Positions 52,035 through 61,306 of a DNA stretch of 64,000 bases are shown here, in pieces (position 1 is the stretch's first letter; each line of letters opens with the position of its first letter). The stretch spans positions 449 through 64,448 of the forward strand of contig DDYY01000079.1 of the NCBI GenBank assembly GCA_002346225.1. Direction: 5' to 3'. A program made the translations under genes and the position numbers. Source of the stretch: Bacteroidetes bacterium UBA3022 (GTDB taxonomy: Bacteria; Bacteroidota; Bacteroidia; Chitinophagales; BACL12). Below the pieces are notes generated by a model. That model was not told the DNA's origin and did not search any database. It was given only the letters and a program-made list of their open reading frames with translations.

Positions 52035-54058
52035 CCAAACTTCTGTTCCATCAATTGTTGCAGACTGAACATCTCATCGCGTAATCGCGCAGCTTCCAGA
52101 AAATCCATATCCTTAGCAGCAGCCAGCATCTTTTTCTTTGCTTCTGCTATGGCTTTTTCCAGTTGTGGTTTCGTCATCATTTCTATGACCGGATCAGCTG
52201 CTACCTGAATCACATCATCCTCCACATAAGGCTGGGGTGCTTTTTTTCGGACATCCAGCACTGAGGTTTGTTTGAAAATCTCTTCCGTTGACTTCGTCAC
52301 CGTGCGCGGTGTAATATTATGCATGCTATTAAAAGCCAGTTGTTTGGCTCTGCGCCGTTCGGTCTCATCAATAGTGCGCTGCATACTCTCTGTAATCTTA
52401 TCGGCATACATGATTACTATTCCGTTCACATTTCTTGCAGCCCGACCAGCGGTTTGTGTCAATGAACGGGTATTCCTCAGAAAGCCTTCTTTGTCAGCAT
52501 CCAGAATGGCCACCAACGAAACTTCGGGGAGATCCAGACCCTCTCGCAGCAAGTTTACACCAATGACAACATCCAGTTTACCTAAGCGCAGATCCCTCAG
52601 TATTTCTACCCGCTCAAGGGTATCCACTTCGCTGTGTATATACCTGCATTTTATATTTACTTTCTGCAGGTATTTGGCAAGCTCCTCCGCCATGCGCTTG
52701 GTAAGTGTTGTGGCGAGCACACGCTCGTTCTTTTGTATCCGTTGCTCAATTTCATATAGCAAGTCATCAATCTGATTGAGACTGGGGCGCACTTCAATCT
52801 GAGGATCGAGCAGACCTGTCGGTCTTACCACCTGCTCTATAATCACACCACCGGTTTGTCCAAGCTCATAATCCCCGGGCGTTGCACTTACGTAGATGGT
52901 CTGGCCGGCCACCAGCTGGAATTCATCGAAATTCAATGGTCTGTTATCGAGTGCAGATGGAAGTCGAAATCCAAATTCCACCAGATTGATTTTTCTGGCC
53001 CTGTCGCCCCCATACATGGCACCTATCTGAGGCACGGTAACATGGCTTTCATCTATCACCAGTAAATAGTCATCCGGAAAATAGTCCAGCAGACAGAAGG
53101 GCCTTGAGCCCGGTTTTCGACGGTCGAAGAAGCGAGAGTAATTTTCTATACCCGAACAATAGCCCAACTCTTTTATCATCTCGATATCGAAATTTACCCT
53201 TTCTTTCAGGCGTTTCGCCTCCAGATATTTCCCGGCAGATTCGAAATAGGCTACTTGTTCATCCAGTTCTTCATGGATTTCATGTAAAATCTGCGGAAAA
53301 ATTTCTTTTGGTGCTATATACAGGTTAGCAGGAAAAATGGCTATGTGCTCTGCATCTTCCATCTTACTGTTGGTAGCTGCATCCCGCAATTCTATCTCTT
53401 CTATTTCATCACCAAAAAAGGTAATCCTGTAAATATAGTCGGCGTAGGCAGGATGCACTTCTACCGTATCACCTATAACACGGAATGTTCCCCTCCTGAA
53501 ATCATTTACTGTTCGGGAATACAATGCTTCCACCAGCCTGTGCAATAAAAAGTTACGGGTCATAGCGTCTCCTACATTCACCCTGACTATGCTTTCCTTG
53601 AATTCTGCCGGATTACCGATGCCATAAATGCAAGAAACCGTTGCCACCACCACCACATCCCGCCGACCGCTTTGCAGACTGGATGTTGTCTTTAAACGCA
53701 ACTTTTCGACCTCATCATTAATAGATAGGTCCTTTTCTATATAGGTATCGGATGAAGAAATGTAAGCCTCAGGCTGATAATAATCGTAATAAGAGACAAA
53801 ATACTCTACGGCATTTTCCGGAAAAAACTGCTTGAATTCACCATACAATTGAGCTACGAGGGTCTTATTATGGCTTAAAATGAGTGTTGGACGCTGTACT
53901 TGTTGAATCACATTGGCAATAGTGAAAGTCTTACCACTACCCGTTACTCCCAGCAATACCTGCGCTTTTTCCTGCTCAGACAAGCCCCTTACAAGCTGTT
54001 CTATGGCCTGGGGCTGATCACCGGAAGGTATATAATTGGAGGTGAGATTGAACTTCAT
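52031..54058 (-). CDS. uvrB: Excinuclease ABC subunit B
   Basis: Damage-verification helicase of nucleotide excision repair. A 675-residue protein with the Walker A loop LLGVTGSGKTFTIANV near 35-50, the beta-hairpin region YFVSYYDYYQPEAYI, DYFPDDYLLVIDESHVTVPQ (DEAD-like box), GVNLLREGLDLPEVSLVAILDADKEG read in parts, TQTAGRAARN, and a C-terminal UVR domain for UvrC binding (DMDFLEAARLRDEMFSLQ). TAGATTTG ends four bases before the ATG, implying a nearly leaderless mRNA. Confidence 0.98.
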   Translation of the reverse strand: MKFNLTSNYIPSGDQPQAIEQLVRGLSEQEKAQVLLGVTGSGKTFTIANVIQQVQRPTLILSHNKTLVAQLYGEFKQFFPENAVEYFVSYYDYYQPEAYISSSDTYIEKDLSINDEVEKLRLKTTSSLQSGRRDVVVVATVSCIYGIGNPAEFKESIVRVNVGDAMTRNFLLHRLVEALYSRTVNDFRRGTFRVIGDTVEVHPAYADYIYRITFFGDEIEEIELRDAATNSKMEDAEHIAIFPANLYIAPKEIFPQILHEIHEELDEQVAYFESAGKYLEAKRLKERVNFDIEMIKELGYCSGIENYSRFFDRRKPGSRPFCLLDYFPDDYLLVIDESHVTVPQIGAMYGGDRARKINLVEFGFRLPSALDNRPLNFDEFQLVAGQTIYVSATPGDYELGQTGGVIIEQVVRPTGLLDPQIEVRPSLNQIDDLLYEIEQRIQKNERVLATTLTKRMAEELAKYLQKVNIKCRYIHSEVDTLERVEILRDLRLGKLDVVIGVNLLREGLDLPEVSLVAILDADKEGFLRNTRSLTQTAGRAARNVNGIVIMYADKITESMQRTIDETERRRAKQLAFNSMHNITPRTVTKSTEEIFKQTSVLDVRKKAPQPYVEDDVIQVAADPVIEMMTKPQLEKAIAEAKKKMLAAAKDMDFLEAARLRDEMFSLQQLMEQKFG

Positions 54059-54062
54059 TCGA

Positions 54063-54070
54063 CAAATCTA
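54063..54070 (-). promoter_or_regulatory. TAnnTTTG element directly abutting the uvrB start
   Basis: Minus-strand TAGATTTG matches TAnnTTTG and its last base is five bases from the A of the uvrB ATG, the same arrangement as at gapA. It lies in the 80-base region divergent from the DUF5606 gene. Confidence 0.4.
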
Positions 54071-54116
54071 CAACCCCTTCTCACATCCTTGCGTTCCAAG
54101 TACGGTTACAAAAATT

Positions 54117-54124
54117 TAACTTTG
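54117..54124 (+). promoter_or_regulatory. Bacteroidota -7 promoter element for the DUF5606 gene
   Basis: TAACTTTG matches TAnnTTTG, 15 bases before the ATG at 54139. Confidence 0.5.
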
Positions 54125-54138
54125 CCAAAAATTGCGCA

Positions 54139-54621
54139 ATGCGGATTAGAGAAATAGTTGCCATCAGTGGAATGGGAGGTCTTTTTAAAGTAGAAGGTCA
54201 GAAGCCAAACGGATTAATTGTCACCTCGTTACAGGAAGGTTGGACGAAATTCGTTTCCAATCGACAAAACATGTTCTCCTTACTGGAAAACATATCCATC
54301 TACACCGAGACAGATAATGTTGAGTTGGCAGATGTACTGGTGAAAGTGCATGAAATGAAAGCGAGCCATGCTGTACCTGATCCGGCATCAGATACTACAA
54401 CATTAAGAGATTGGTTTACGGGCATTCAGCCTGACCATGATCAGGAAAAAGTGTATATCAGCGATATTAAGAAGCTAATACGCTGGTACAACATCCTCGA
54501 CGAGAAGGGCATCATGGATGATGAAATCAAGGCGAGAGCCGATGAAGCCGCAGAAAATACAGAAGCCCCGGCAGCATCTGATGATAATACCGAGGCTCCT
54601 GAAGAGGAAGTCCAATCATAA
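54139..54621 (+). CDS. DUF5606 domain-containing protein
   Basis: A 160-residue soluble protein of a Bacteroidota-restricted family. The N-terminal part MRIREIVAISGMGGLFKVEG, then GLIVTSLQEGWTKFVSNRQNMFSLLENISIYT forms a small beta-barrel-like domain. A helical segment (DIKKLIRWYNILDEKGIM) follows, ending in an acidic, low-complexity tail rich in Glu, Ala and Pro. Function is unknown. It is divergent from uvrB and its last six bases overlap the end of the convergent T9SS gene. Confidence 0.88.
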   Translation: MRIREIVAISGMGGLFKVEGQKPNGLIVTSLQEGWTKFVSNRQNMFSLLENISIYTETDNVELADVLVKVHEMKASHAVPDPASDTTTLRDWFTGIQPDHDQEKVYISDIKKLIRWYNILDEKGIMDDEIKARADEAAENTEAPAASDDNTEAPEEEVQS

Positions 54622-55437
54622 TTTAATAAACTGCTGCGTTTGTTGTATCCCCGGTCCTGACTGTACTATATACATACCGGGAGTGAGGTGCTGTGCGTCA
54701 TAGGTCACATTGCTTTCACCGGTGTGTATCCAGCTGTCGGCCAGACGACCGTGTAAGTCAAAGATCCGGATAAGCTCGCCGCTCTCTATCATGTCGCCAT
54801 TCAGCAACAACTGATTGCGCACGGGATTATTCCAGACGAGTTGCTGATTTAGCAGATAAGATTCAATGCTTACAGGATTATTGGCCGGATCTTCCGCTAC
54901 TGTTAGGGAGGTAATATAAATAGAATCACCACTTGCTGTTCCATTTCCATTGCCAACATTTACTGCTGCGTAAAAGGTGACATCACCTGTTGACATCAGA
55001 GGATTCCAGTCGAAAGTCCACGTGTTCACCCCGCTGACACCGTCTATACTGGTACTATTATGAGTGACATAAGCTCCTCCACCGATTAATTTAGTCCTAC
55101 TCGCATCGGTAAGATTCAGTTCTCCCTGAATATTACCCGAAATATCTTGCGGTGATAGTTGAAATCCAAAACGATTTCTGGTTGGAGAAGTAGCTGTAAT
55201 TGTAATGGTATAAGTTGCACCGGTTTGGTAGCCTTCTTCAGGTATGTTTGTCGTTATAATGCCATCAGCGAATGTAGCAGTACCTGTATGGCAACCCACT
55301 TTAGCACATGAAACACCATCGCCCGGCGAACCGGTATTACCGCTGGGCGCTCCTGCTTTGTTGGCAGAAACCATATGATGCATTCCAGTAAAAGTCAAGG
55401 CTGTAAGAACAATCGAAATAGAGATAAAGGTTTTCAT
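54616..55437 (-). CDS. T9SS-exported protein with Reelin-type/choice-of-anchor V-like domain and CX4CH motif
   Basis: A 273-residue secreted protein: signal peptide about 1-25, then SGNTGSPGDGVSCAKVGCHTG with Cys44, Cys49 and His50. That is a CX4CH arrangement where related proteins usually have CxxCH-like haem-type motifs. A beta-sandwich follows (about 55-190: YTITITATSPTRNRFGFQLS, NTWTFDWNPLMSTGDVTFYAAVNVGNGNG in parts). A T9SS type A sorting domain ends the protein (WNNPVRNQLLLNGD, LIRIFDLHGRLADSW, LTPGMYIVQS). Whether the motif binds haem is untested. It follows the peroxiredoxin gene by 79 bases. Confidence 0.78.
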   Translation of the reverse strand: MKTFISISIVLTALTFTGMHHMVSANKAGAPSGNTGSPGDGVSCAKVGCHTGTATFADGIITTNIPEEGYQTGATYTITITATSPTRNRFGFQLSPQDISGNIQGELNLTDASRTKLIGGGAYVTHNSTSIDGVSGVNTWTFDWNPLMSTGDVTFYAAVNVGNGNGTASGDSIYITSLTVAEDPANNPVSIESYLLNQQLVWNNPVRNQLLLNGDMIESGELIRIFDLHGRLADSWIHTGESNVTYDAQHLTPGMYIVQSGPGIQQTQQFIKL

Positions 55438-55516
55438 CTTGAGTTGTTAGATCAAGGTTACAATTAAATCAAAAGAAAGTTCAAACAACTAAATAGAAGT
55501 GTCAAAAAACTGACAT

Positions 55517-55999
55517 TCAACCTTTACCTTCTAAAATTTGCTCTGCAGCAATTTTCGATTTCACCTGGTCAATGATGCGTTCGATTTTTCCCTCTTCATC
55601 TATGACAAAGGTTGTCCGGAATATACCTTCAATGACCTTTCCCATAAATAGTTTCTCACCAAACACGCCAAATTTAGCCGCGATAGTCAGCTGCTCATCT
55701 GCCAGCAAACGATAAGGCAAGTCATGCTTTTCCGCAAACTTCTTTTTGGAAGCAGCATCCCCTTTGGAAATACCGACTACTTCGTACCCCGCTTTTTTCA
55801 GTTGTTTGAAGTGATCTCTGAGATTGCAAGCCTCTACCGTACAGGTGGGTGTTAGGTCTGCCGGGTAAAAGAACAAGACCCATTTTTTTCCCAACAAATC
55901 CTTAGACTGAAATGGATTGCCGTCCTGATCAACTGCCCTGAAAGAAGGAGCTTTTTTTCCTGGTTTAAGTTGTGTGGGTGCTGTTTTAGTTACTGCCAT
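55517..55999 (-). CDS. bcp: Thioredoxin-dependent peroxiredoxin, BCP/PrxQ type
   Basis: Reduces hydrogen peroxide and organic peroxides using thioredoxin. A 160-residue protein with the PrxQ active site FYPADLTPTCTVEACNLRD: peroxidatic Cys53 and resolving Cys58 five residues later, the PrxQ arrangement. VVGISKGDAASKKKFAEKHDLP and RTTFVIDEEGKI complete the fold. Cytosolic. It starts two bases after the LOG-family gene, in the order symporter, LOG, peroxiredoxin. Confidence 0.95.
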   Translation of the reverse strand: MAVTKTAPTQLKPGKKAPSFRAVDQDGNPFQSKDLLGKKWVLFFYPADLTPTCTVEACNLRDHFKQLKKAGYEVVGISKGDAASKKKFAEKHDLPYRLLADEQLTIAAKFGVFGEKLFMGKVIEGIFRTTFVIDEEGKIERIIDQVKSKIAAEQILEGKG

Positions 56000-56001
56000 A
56001 T

Positions 56002-56709
56002 TTAAAAGTTTGGACGAAGATGCTGTGTAGCATAAAAATTGGTAATGTGTGCCACAGCCTCTTCGGGTTCATCGGTAATAAAAAACAAGTCAAGATCCTC
56101 TTTACTTATATTACCCTCCATATCTAACACTACTTCCCGAATCCAGTTCAATAAACCTTCCCAATATTTTCTTCCAATAAAAACAACCGGAACCCTTTCT
56201 ATCTTATGCGTTTGAATGAGGGTGAGCGATTCAAAGAGCTCATCCAGTGTTCCAAAACCACCCGGCATAAAAATAAATGCCTGCGCATATTTTACGAGCA
56301 TCACCTTACGAACGAAGAAATAGTTAAAATTGATAAGCTTATCCTGGTCAACATACGGATTGGCATATTTCTCGAAAGGCAATTCGATATTGAGGCCTAC
56401 ACTTTTCCCTGACATCTGGTGGGCACCTTTGTTGCCCGCTTCCATAATGCCTGGTCCGCCTCCGGTTATGATACCAAACCCTTCCTGCACCAGTTTGGAG
56501 GCTACTTCGGTAGTCAACTGGTAATAAGGATTATCAGGTTGTGTGCGGGCTGACCCATAAATGGAAACACAAGGTCCGATTTTATCCATCTTTTCGAAAC
56601 CCTCCACGAACTCAGCCATAATCTTAAACATGCGCCACGAAGACTCCGCACTGAATTCGGTCCAGTCTTTGGCTTTATATATTTTCTTCTTCCGATACTT
56701 ATCAGTCAT
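56002..56709 (-). CDS. LOG-family Rossmann-fold protein (TIGR00730)
   Basis: A 235-residue lysine-decarboxylase-like Rossmann protein. The segments GFGIITGGGPGIMEAGNKGA and FIFMPGGFGTLDELFESL hold the GGGxGxME and PGGxGTxxE motifs of nucleoside 5'-monophosphate phosphoribohydrolases (LOG, YgdH/PpnN family). Members split AMP or cytokinin ribotides into base and ribose 5-phosphate. Cytosolic, four bases after the symporter and two before the peroxiredoxin gene. The earlier name lysine decarboxylase for such proteins is not supported. Confidence 0.92.
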   Translation of the reverse strand: MTDKYRKKKIYKAKDWTEFSAESSWRMFKIMAEFVEGFEKMDKIGPCVSIYGSARTQPDNPYYQLTTEVASKLVQEGFGIITGGGPGIMEAGNKGAHQMSGKSVGLNIELPFEKYANPYVDQDKLINFNYFFVRKVMLVKYAQAFIFMPGGFGTLDELFESLTLIQTHKIERVPVVFIGRKYWEGLLNWIREVVLDMEGNISKEDLDLFFITDEPEEAVAHITNFYATQHLRPNF

Positions 56710-56713
56710 AGTA

Positions 56714-58204
56714 TTATTTTTTTGATATCAAATAAAGCATCCCATAGGTCAACAGTCCGTTCACCAGCAATAATTCAAATCCAAATTGGTATCCATTGAA
56801 AAGATACACATCATATTTATTGAGCAAGTAAGACAGCAATGGAGCAACTACGCAAATCATTGGAACGAACCAGTCATTTACTTTTCTGGAGCTAATAATT
56901 CCGAAAGCAAACATTCCGAGCAAAGGCCCATAGGTATAACCTGCTACGGTAAACAACTCAAGTATTACAGATTCATTGCTTACAACCTTAAATACAAGGA
57001 TGACTGCAATAAGTAATATCGAAAAGCCGGCATGCACACCATACCGCAGCGAGGTGCTGATGCCCCTATCCTTTTTGCCCAGGATATCGAGACAAAAACT
57101 TGTGGTCAGTGCTGTAAGAGCAGAGTCCGCACTGGAATATGCCGCTGCCGTCAGTCCTAAGATAAAAACCACTCCCATCCATGCTGGAAATGCGTTCAGC
57201 GATAACCAGGCAAACAGCGCGTCCTTCTTAAAGCACTCGCCATTAATCAATAGCTGACAGCCTGCGTTCATTTGCTCAGGGTTATCAAATTGAGGCTCTA
57301 CCCATCCATTTTGGGTCCCGTACATGTACAACAGCGCTCCTAAAATCAAAAATAGCAGATTGACCGGCAGCAAAGACAAGCTCATCCAACGCATATTTTT
57401 CTGGCTTTCCTTCAATGTCTTGCAGCTAAGGTTCTTTTGCATCATATCCTGGTCCAGCCCAGTCATTACAATGGTGATGAACATTCCGCTAATGAAGTAC
57501 TTGAAGAATGAATCGGCGGGTTGCCATTCCCACACAAATATTTTTCCGTACCCGCTTTCCCGCACTGCTGACCCAATGTTCCAGATATTTAAATCCAATT
57601 CTCCTGCAATAAACCAGACAGAAAAAATAACCGACAGCAACATACAGGCAGTCTGTAAAGTATCCGTCCAGACAATCGTCTTGATTCCGCCTTTGAAGGA
57701 ATACACCCAAATCAACAAAATGGTAGTTGTCACGGTAAGCCAGAATGGGAAGCCAAAGTGAGAAAGAAGGAATGCATCCAGCACAATAGCCACCAGATAA
57801 AGTCGGAAACTGGCCCCAAGAATGCGGCTCAGCAGAAACAACGCTGCACCCGACTTATGGGCCCGGTCACCAAAGCGCTCTTTTAGGTAGGCGTAGATGG
57901 AAGTGAGTTGCAACCTGTAATAAAGGGGCAACAGTACCTGAATAATAACGAGATAACCGGCCAGATAGCCCAAAACAATCTGAAAATAGCCCAACTGCCC
58001 GGTACCAACGGCACCCGGCACAGACATAAAAGTAACGCCACTCAGACTGGCGCCAATCATACCAAATGCTACCAGATACCATTTTGAATTTCGATTCCCT
58101 ATATAAAAGGAATCATTATCGGCTTTTCTTCCCGTCAGGAATGAAACCCCTATCAGCAGCATAAAATATCCTGCCAGGACTAAAAGAATGAGTTGTTCGT
58201 TCAC
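56714..58204 (-). CDS. Sodium:solute symporter (SSS family), second copy
   Basis: A membrane transporter of about 496 residues with some 13 hydrophobic segments. SSS features include GRKADNDSFYIGNRNSKWYLVAFGMIGASLSGVTFMSVPGAVG (in parts), SIYAYLKERFGDRAHKSGAALFLLSRILGA, GLDQDMMQKNLSCKTLKESQKN and GLTAAAYSSADSALTALTTSFCLDIL. I prefer the GTG at 58204 (VNEQLILLVLAGY) over the TTG four codons earlier. Unlike the symporter at 1245-2966 it has no large hydrophilic insert and no small membrane-protein gene before it. First gene of the symporter-LOG-peroxiredoxin run. Substrate unknown. Confidence 0.92.
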   Translation of the reverse strand: MNEQLILLVLAGYFMLLIGVSFLTGRKADNDSFYIGNRNSKWYLVAFGMIGASLSGVTFMSVPGAVGTGQLGYFQIVLGYLAGYLVIIQVLLPLYYRLQLTSIYAYLKERFGDRAHKSGAALFLLSRILGASFRLYLVAIVLDAFLLSHFGFPFWLTVTTTILLIWVYSFKGGIKTIVWTDTLQTACMLLSVIFSVWFIAGELDLNIWNIGSAVRESGYGKIFVWEWQPADSFFKYFISGMFITIVMTGLDQDMMQKNLSCKTLKESQKNMRWMSLSLLPVNLLFLILGALLYMYGTQNGWVEPQFDNPEQMNAGCQLLINGECFKKDALFAWLSLNAFPAWMGVVFILGLTAAAYSSADSALTALTTSFCLDILGKKDRGISTSLRYGVHAGFSILLIAVILVFKVVSNESVILELFTVAGYTYGPLLGMFAFGIISSRKVNDWFVPMICVVAPLLSYLLNKYDVYLFNGYQFGFELLLVNGLLTYGMLYLISKK

Positions 58205-58275
58205 GGAACAAAACAACAGTTAAATGCGAAGTATTTAGGAATATTCCGGGAGAAATTATTCACATGGAGCGCGCA

Positions 58276-59196
58276 TTACCCCGTGCTTCTGTAGTTCTTC
58301 TTGGTATGTTTCTTCAGGTATTTGGGCTGAAAACAACCCAGTCCCGGCTTATCAAGACTAATGAAACCTTCTTCTGTTCCTGCGATGAAGTTACGGCTCA
58401 AAGTAAATCCGAAAAACATGTACCAGTCGTTATTGGTGGGATCACCACGGAAATCGTTGTTGCCGAAATCAATATTGTCTGCATTCAGAAATTCTCCGGT
58501 TCTGTTGGAAAGCGCATAGGCATCAATACCATTTTCTTCTATCAGCAGATTGCGATCTACATAAGTCCTGCTTACATCATCGAGATAATCCGTAAATGTC
58601 CATCTTGCTGCATACTCTAATCCCAGATTCCAGCGCTCGCTGAAAGCCCATTTAACGCCAATAGCGAAGGGGATGGCCAATTCATATAAGCTGTACGGTT
58701 CCCGGAAATCGAAGAAATTAATCCCCTGCCCTTCGGTGCCAATAGGTTGCAATTCGTACCATTCACCACGATAGAAAGCCCGTGGATTAAAATGGAAACC
58801 GGCAATACCTGCATTAACGTAAGGAGAAAATGGCCTTCTCAATTCCTTGGGATATAAGCCGGGGAAAGAGTATTCCAAGGTAAGAGCCACTTCCGTGACA
58901 TCTGAGGTAAAGCTTAGGTTGCGCAATTGCTGATCAGCCCGATCAGAATTGGCATCGTCCGCAGAAATTTGTCCGTGGTTCACATTCAGCTTCAGACCCA
59001 GCTGATAGCTCATGTTGTACTTAATAAATCCACCAAATGCAGGATTGGATTCCTTTACTACTACATAGTCTTGCGTCAAGTCTCCATAATAATTGGAAAC
59101 TCCTGCAAATACACCTACTTCCACCCAAGAAAGCGGGGCCTGCGCCTGGACGAGGGAAGCTAGGCTAACGGCTGCTATTACAAGAAATCCGCGCAT
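58276..59196 (-). CDS. PorG/DUF6089-like outer-membrane protein, paralogue 1
   Basis: A 306-residue outer-membrane protein with a signal peptide (about 1-18, LASLVQAQ). It carries the blocks shared by all four paralogues in this array: GVFAGVSNYYGDLTQ near the start, LQPIGTEGQG, FTDYLDDVSRTYVDRNLLIEENG and ALSNRTGEF. It ends with a basic C-terminal tail holding a GLGCF cysteine. DUF6089/PorG proteins are barrels linked to the type IX secretion machinery in other Bacteroidota. A TATATTTG element lies 21 bases upstream. It is probably transcribed on its own. Confidence 0.85.
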   Translation of the reverse strand: MRGFLVIAAVSLASLVQAQAPLSWVEVGVFAGVSNYYGDLTQDYVVVKESNPAFGGFIKYNMSYQLGLKLNVNHGQISADDANSDRADQQLRNLSFTSDVTEVALTLEYSFPGLYPKELRRPFSPYVNAGIAGFHFNPRAFYRGEWYELQPIGTEGQGINFFDFREPYSLYELAIPFAIGVKWAFSERWNLGLEYAARWTFTDYLDDVSRTYVDRNLLIEENGIDAYALSNRTGEFLNADNIDFGNNDFRGDPTNNDWYMFFGFTLSRNFIAGTEEGFISLDKPGLGCFQPKYLKKHTKKNYRSTG

Positions 59197-59216
59197 TGGT
59201 TACAATTAATGATGTA

Positions 59217-59224
59217 CAAATATA
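59217..59224 (-). promoter_or_regulatory. Bacteroidota -7 promoter element for PorG-like paralogue 1
   Basis: Minus-strand TATATTTG matches TAnnTTTG, 21 bases before the ATG at 59196. Confidence 0.5.
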
Positions 59225-59297
59225 CAGTACTGCCTTTAAAAAAAGCAGGAGGCATACATCAGAACACCATTTCTTGCCGATTTATTGCAAATCAGGT

Positions 59298-60188
59298 CTA
59301 AAATTTAGGACAATGCAAGCCTGATTTTCTGCTTTGAGCAAATTTGTACCTGGGAGCAAAGTAATAGGAGAGTGTTGTGCCAATCCATCCGTAATGATCA
59401 TTGGCAAGACCACCACGCTTGGAACCATTACCTAAGTCATCAGGAACACCTTCGTTGGTGCCCCATGTGCGGTTAGAAAGCGCATAGGCAACTTCCCCCC
59501 GTTCAGCAATCAACACGTCAGCATTAACATAGGTGGTACTAACGTCATCAAGGTAGTCTGTAAATGTGTAGCGAAAACCGCCAGCCACATTGAGAGAGAA
59601 GCTATTACCTATCATAAATTTTATACCCATTTCAGCAGGTATAGCTATTTGGGTCAGTTGGTAGGGTTTCCTGTCAGGGAATGCAGAGGTTCCCTGTCCT
59701 TCCGTACTTAGGGGCTGCAATGCATATTCCTGCCCTTGATAAATAGACATGGGATTAAAGTGGAACACCGTTAACCCGGTTGAAAAGTAAGGGGCTATTT
59801 TGTTTCTACCCTTGGTAGGCAAAAATGCAAAGGGATAAAAATCGACCAATACGCTGCCTTCGTATAAATCTGAGTAAAAGCTGAGATTTCTTTCTCTGGA
59901 AGAAGGTCTGGCTGCCAAAGAGTCAGCGCCTGATATGTAACCTTTATTCAGCATCAACCTCAGGGAAAAATGGCTGCTCACTGGTTTGGCAATGAAAATA
60001 CCGAATGCCGGCTGATAATCATTGTGCCGCATGTATGTATGAATGACATCACCAGTATATGCCATGGTACCAGCCATCAGGCCCAACTCTGTATGTTGGG
60101 CAGTAACACTTTCTGAGGGAAGAAACATGATAACCGCTACAAATGCAGCTAATAAGCTACTTGATTTATGCCGTAAATGAAAGTTCAT
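59298..60188 (-). CDS. PorG/DUF6089-like outer-membrane protein, paralogue 2
   Basis: A 296-residue exported barrel with signal peptide about 1-30 (ESVTAQH). Array-conserved blocks: LGLMAGTMAYTGDVIHTYM (the second aromatic and the Gly-Asp of the paralogues kept, the rest diverged), LQPLSTEGQGTSAFPDRKPYQLTQIAIPAE, FTDYLDDVSTTYVNADVLIAERG and ALSNRTWG. The C-terminus ends SGLHCPKF with the array's conserved Cys. It has about 100 bases of leader DNA on each side and may be an independent unit. Confidence 0.83.
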   Translation of the reverse strand: MNFHLRHKSSSLLAAFVAVIMFLPSESVTAQHTELGLMAGTMAYTGDVIHTYMRHNDYQPAFGIFIAKPVSSHFSLRLMLNKGYISGADSLAARPSSRERNLSFYSDLYEGSVLVDFYPFAFLPTKGRNKIAPYFSTGLTVFHFNPMSIYQGQEYALQPLSTEGQGTSAFPDRKPYQLTQIAIPAEMGIKFMIGNSFSLNVAGGFRYTFTDYLDDVSTTYVNADVLIAERGEVAYALSNRTWGTNEGVPDDLGNGSKRGGLANDHYGWIGTTLSYYFAPRYKFAQSRKSGLHCPKF

Positions 60189-60394
60189 AACAAGGACCTT
60201 TGGTTGGTTTCAAACATGGGTATACCGGCAAACAATGAGGGTTAAACATTCGGGGGTAAAAATAGTTTCCTTGAATGATCCATTAGGAACATTTAAAAGC
60301 CATTTGAGACAGATAAGATTTAAGGCTATCTATAGATTCATCTAAAGTCTATGCCAACTAAGTGACAACTTAAATCTGGTGGTAAGTCTTGAGA

Positions 60395-61252
60395 TTATTT
60401 ACCACAACCTATATTAGCTCTTTTTGCGGCAGCTGATTCAATAAACCCGGATGGAAATATAAAAGAAAAAGTAACTCCGAAATAACCATAATAATCGTTC
60501 ACATCAGGATTACCTCTTGGCGAAGTTGAAGTCTTCAACGTTGGCTCTCCTCCAAGGTATTCACCGGTCCTGTTGGATAAGTGGTAGGCCATTAATCCGT
60601 TTTCTGCAATTAGAATTGCCGGATCTACATAAGTGTTACTTAAGTCGTCCAAGTAATCAGTGAATGTGACCTGCAAGGTGCCTTCTACACCCACTGCAAG
60701 GGAGGGGCTCAGGAGGTATTTGACGCCGCCACCGAGTGGAACCGCAATTTGAGTAAGTCTATAGGGTTTCCTATCCGGGAAAGCTGAGGTTCCCTGACCT
60801 TCCGTTCCCAAGGGCTGAAGTTCTACCCAGTTGCCCTGGTATTCTGCCATAGGATTGAAATGAAAAAGTGTCACCCCTGTGAAAAAATAAGGTGACCATC
60901 GTTTTTGCTCCGGTATATAGCCAAGAGGGTAATAGCGCAGACTTGCCTGCAACTCATTGATTTTCGACTCAAAGCTTAAATTACGCACCCGGAATCCTTC
61001 TTGCGTGCTGTAAGAGTCTGCTCCGCTCACTGCAGCATTTTTGTACCCCAGCTGCAACGCCCAGCGACTGTTCAGGTGCAATTCTGCGCCTAGACCAATG
61101 GCAGGGTGTACGGTTTTTAGATCAATGTATTGATGGGTTAAATCTCCATATTATAGGGAGCCACCTGCAAAGACAGTAATATCGACATCCTGGGCCTTTA
61201 AAGTAATATTAAAGGCGACCAATGTGACGCCAATGAAGAGTAACCTGTTCAT
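60395..61252 (-). pseudogene. PorG/DUF6089-like outer-membrane protein, paralogue 3, interrupted by one in-frame TAA
   Basis: Read from the ATG at 61252, the frame gives MNRLLFIGVTLVAFNITLKA, a good signal peptide, then VFAGGSL followed by TAA (61153-61151) at codon 34. The same frame then continues without break as YGDLTHQYIDLKTVHPAIG to the normal C-terminus RANIGCGK at 60395. The paralogues read SNYYGDL or SNYQGDL at this point, so one codon has become a stop in the first periplasmic block. All other family motifs are intact (LQPLGTEGQGTSAFPDRKPY, FTDYLDDLSNTYVD, HLSNRTGEY). A start at 61081 would lack a signal peptide. A sequencing error is possible. Confidence 0.8.
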
Positions 61253-61306
61253 AATTACGTATATCTTTTATGTATACGTTTGAAAGAACAAATAGTTTGC
61301 CAATTC

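Noticed and set aside
60395..61081. Independent short protein starting at TTG 61081
   Set aside because: It would lack a signal peptide and the first conserved block, which are both encoded in frame upstream. A single nonsense codon in a full-length gene explains the sequence better.
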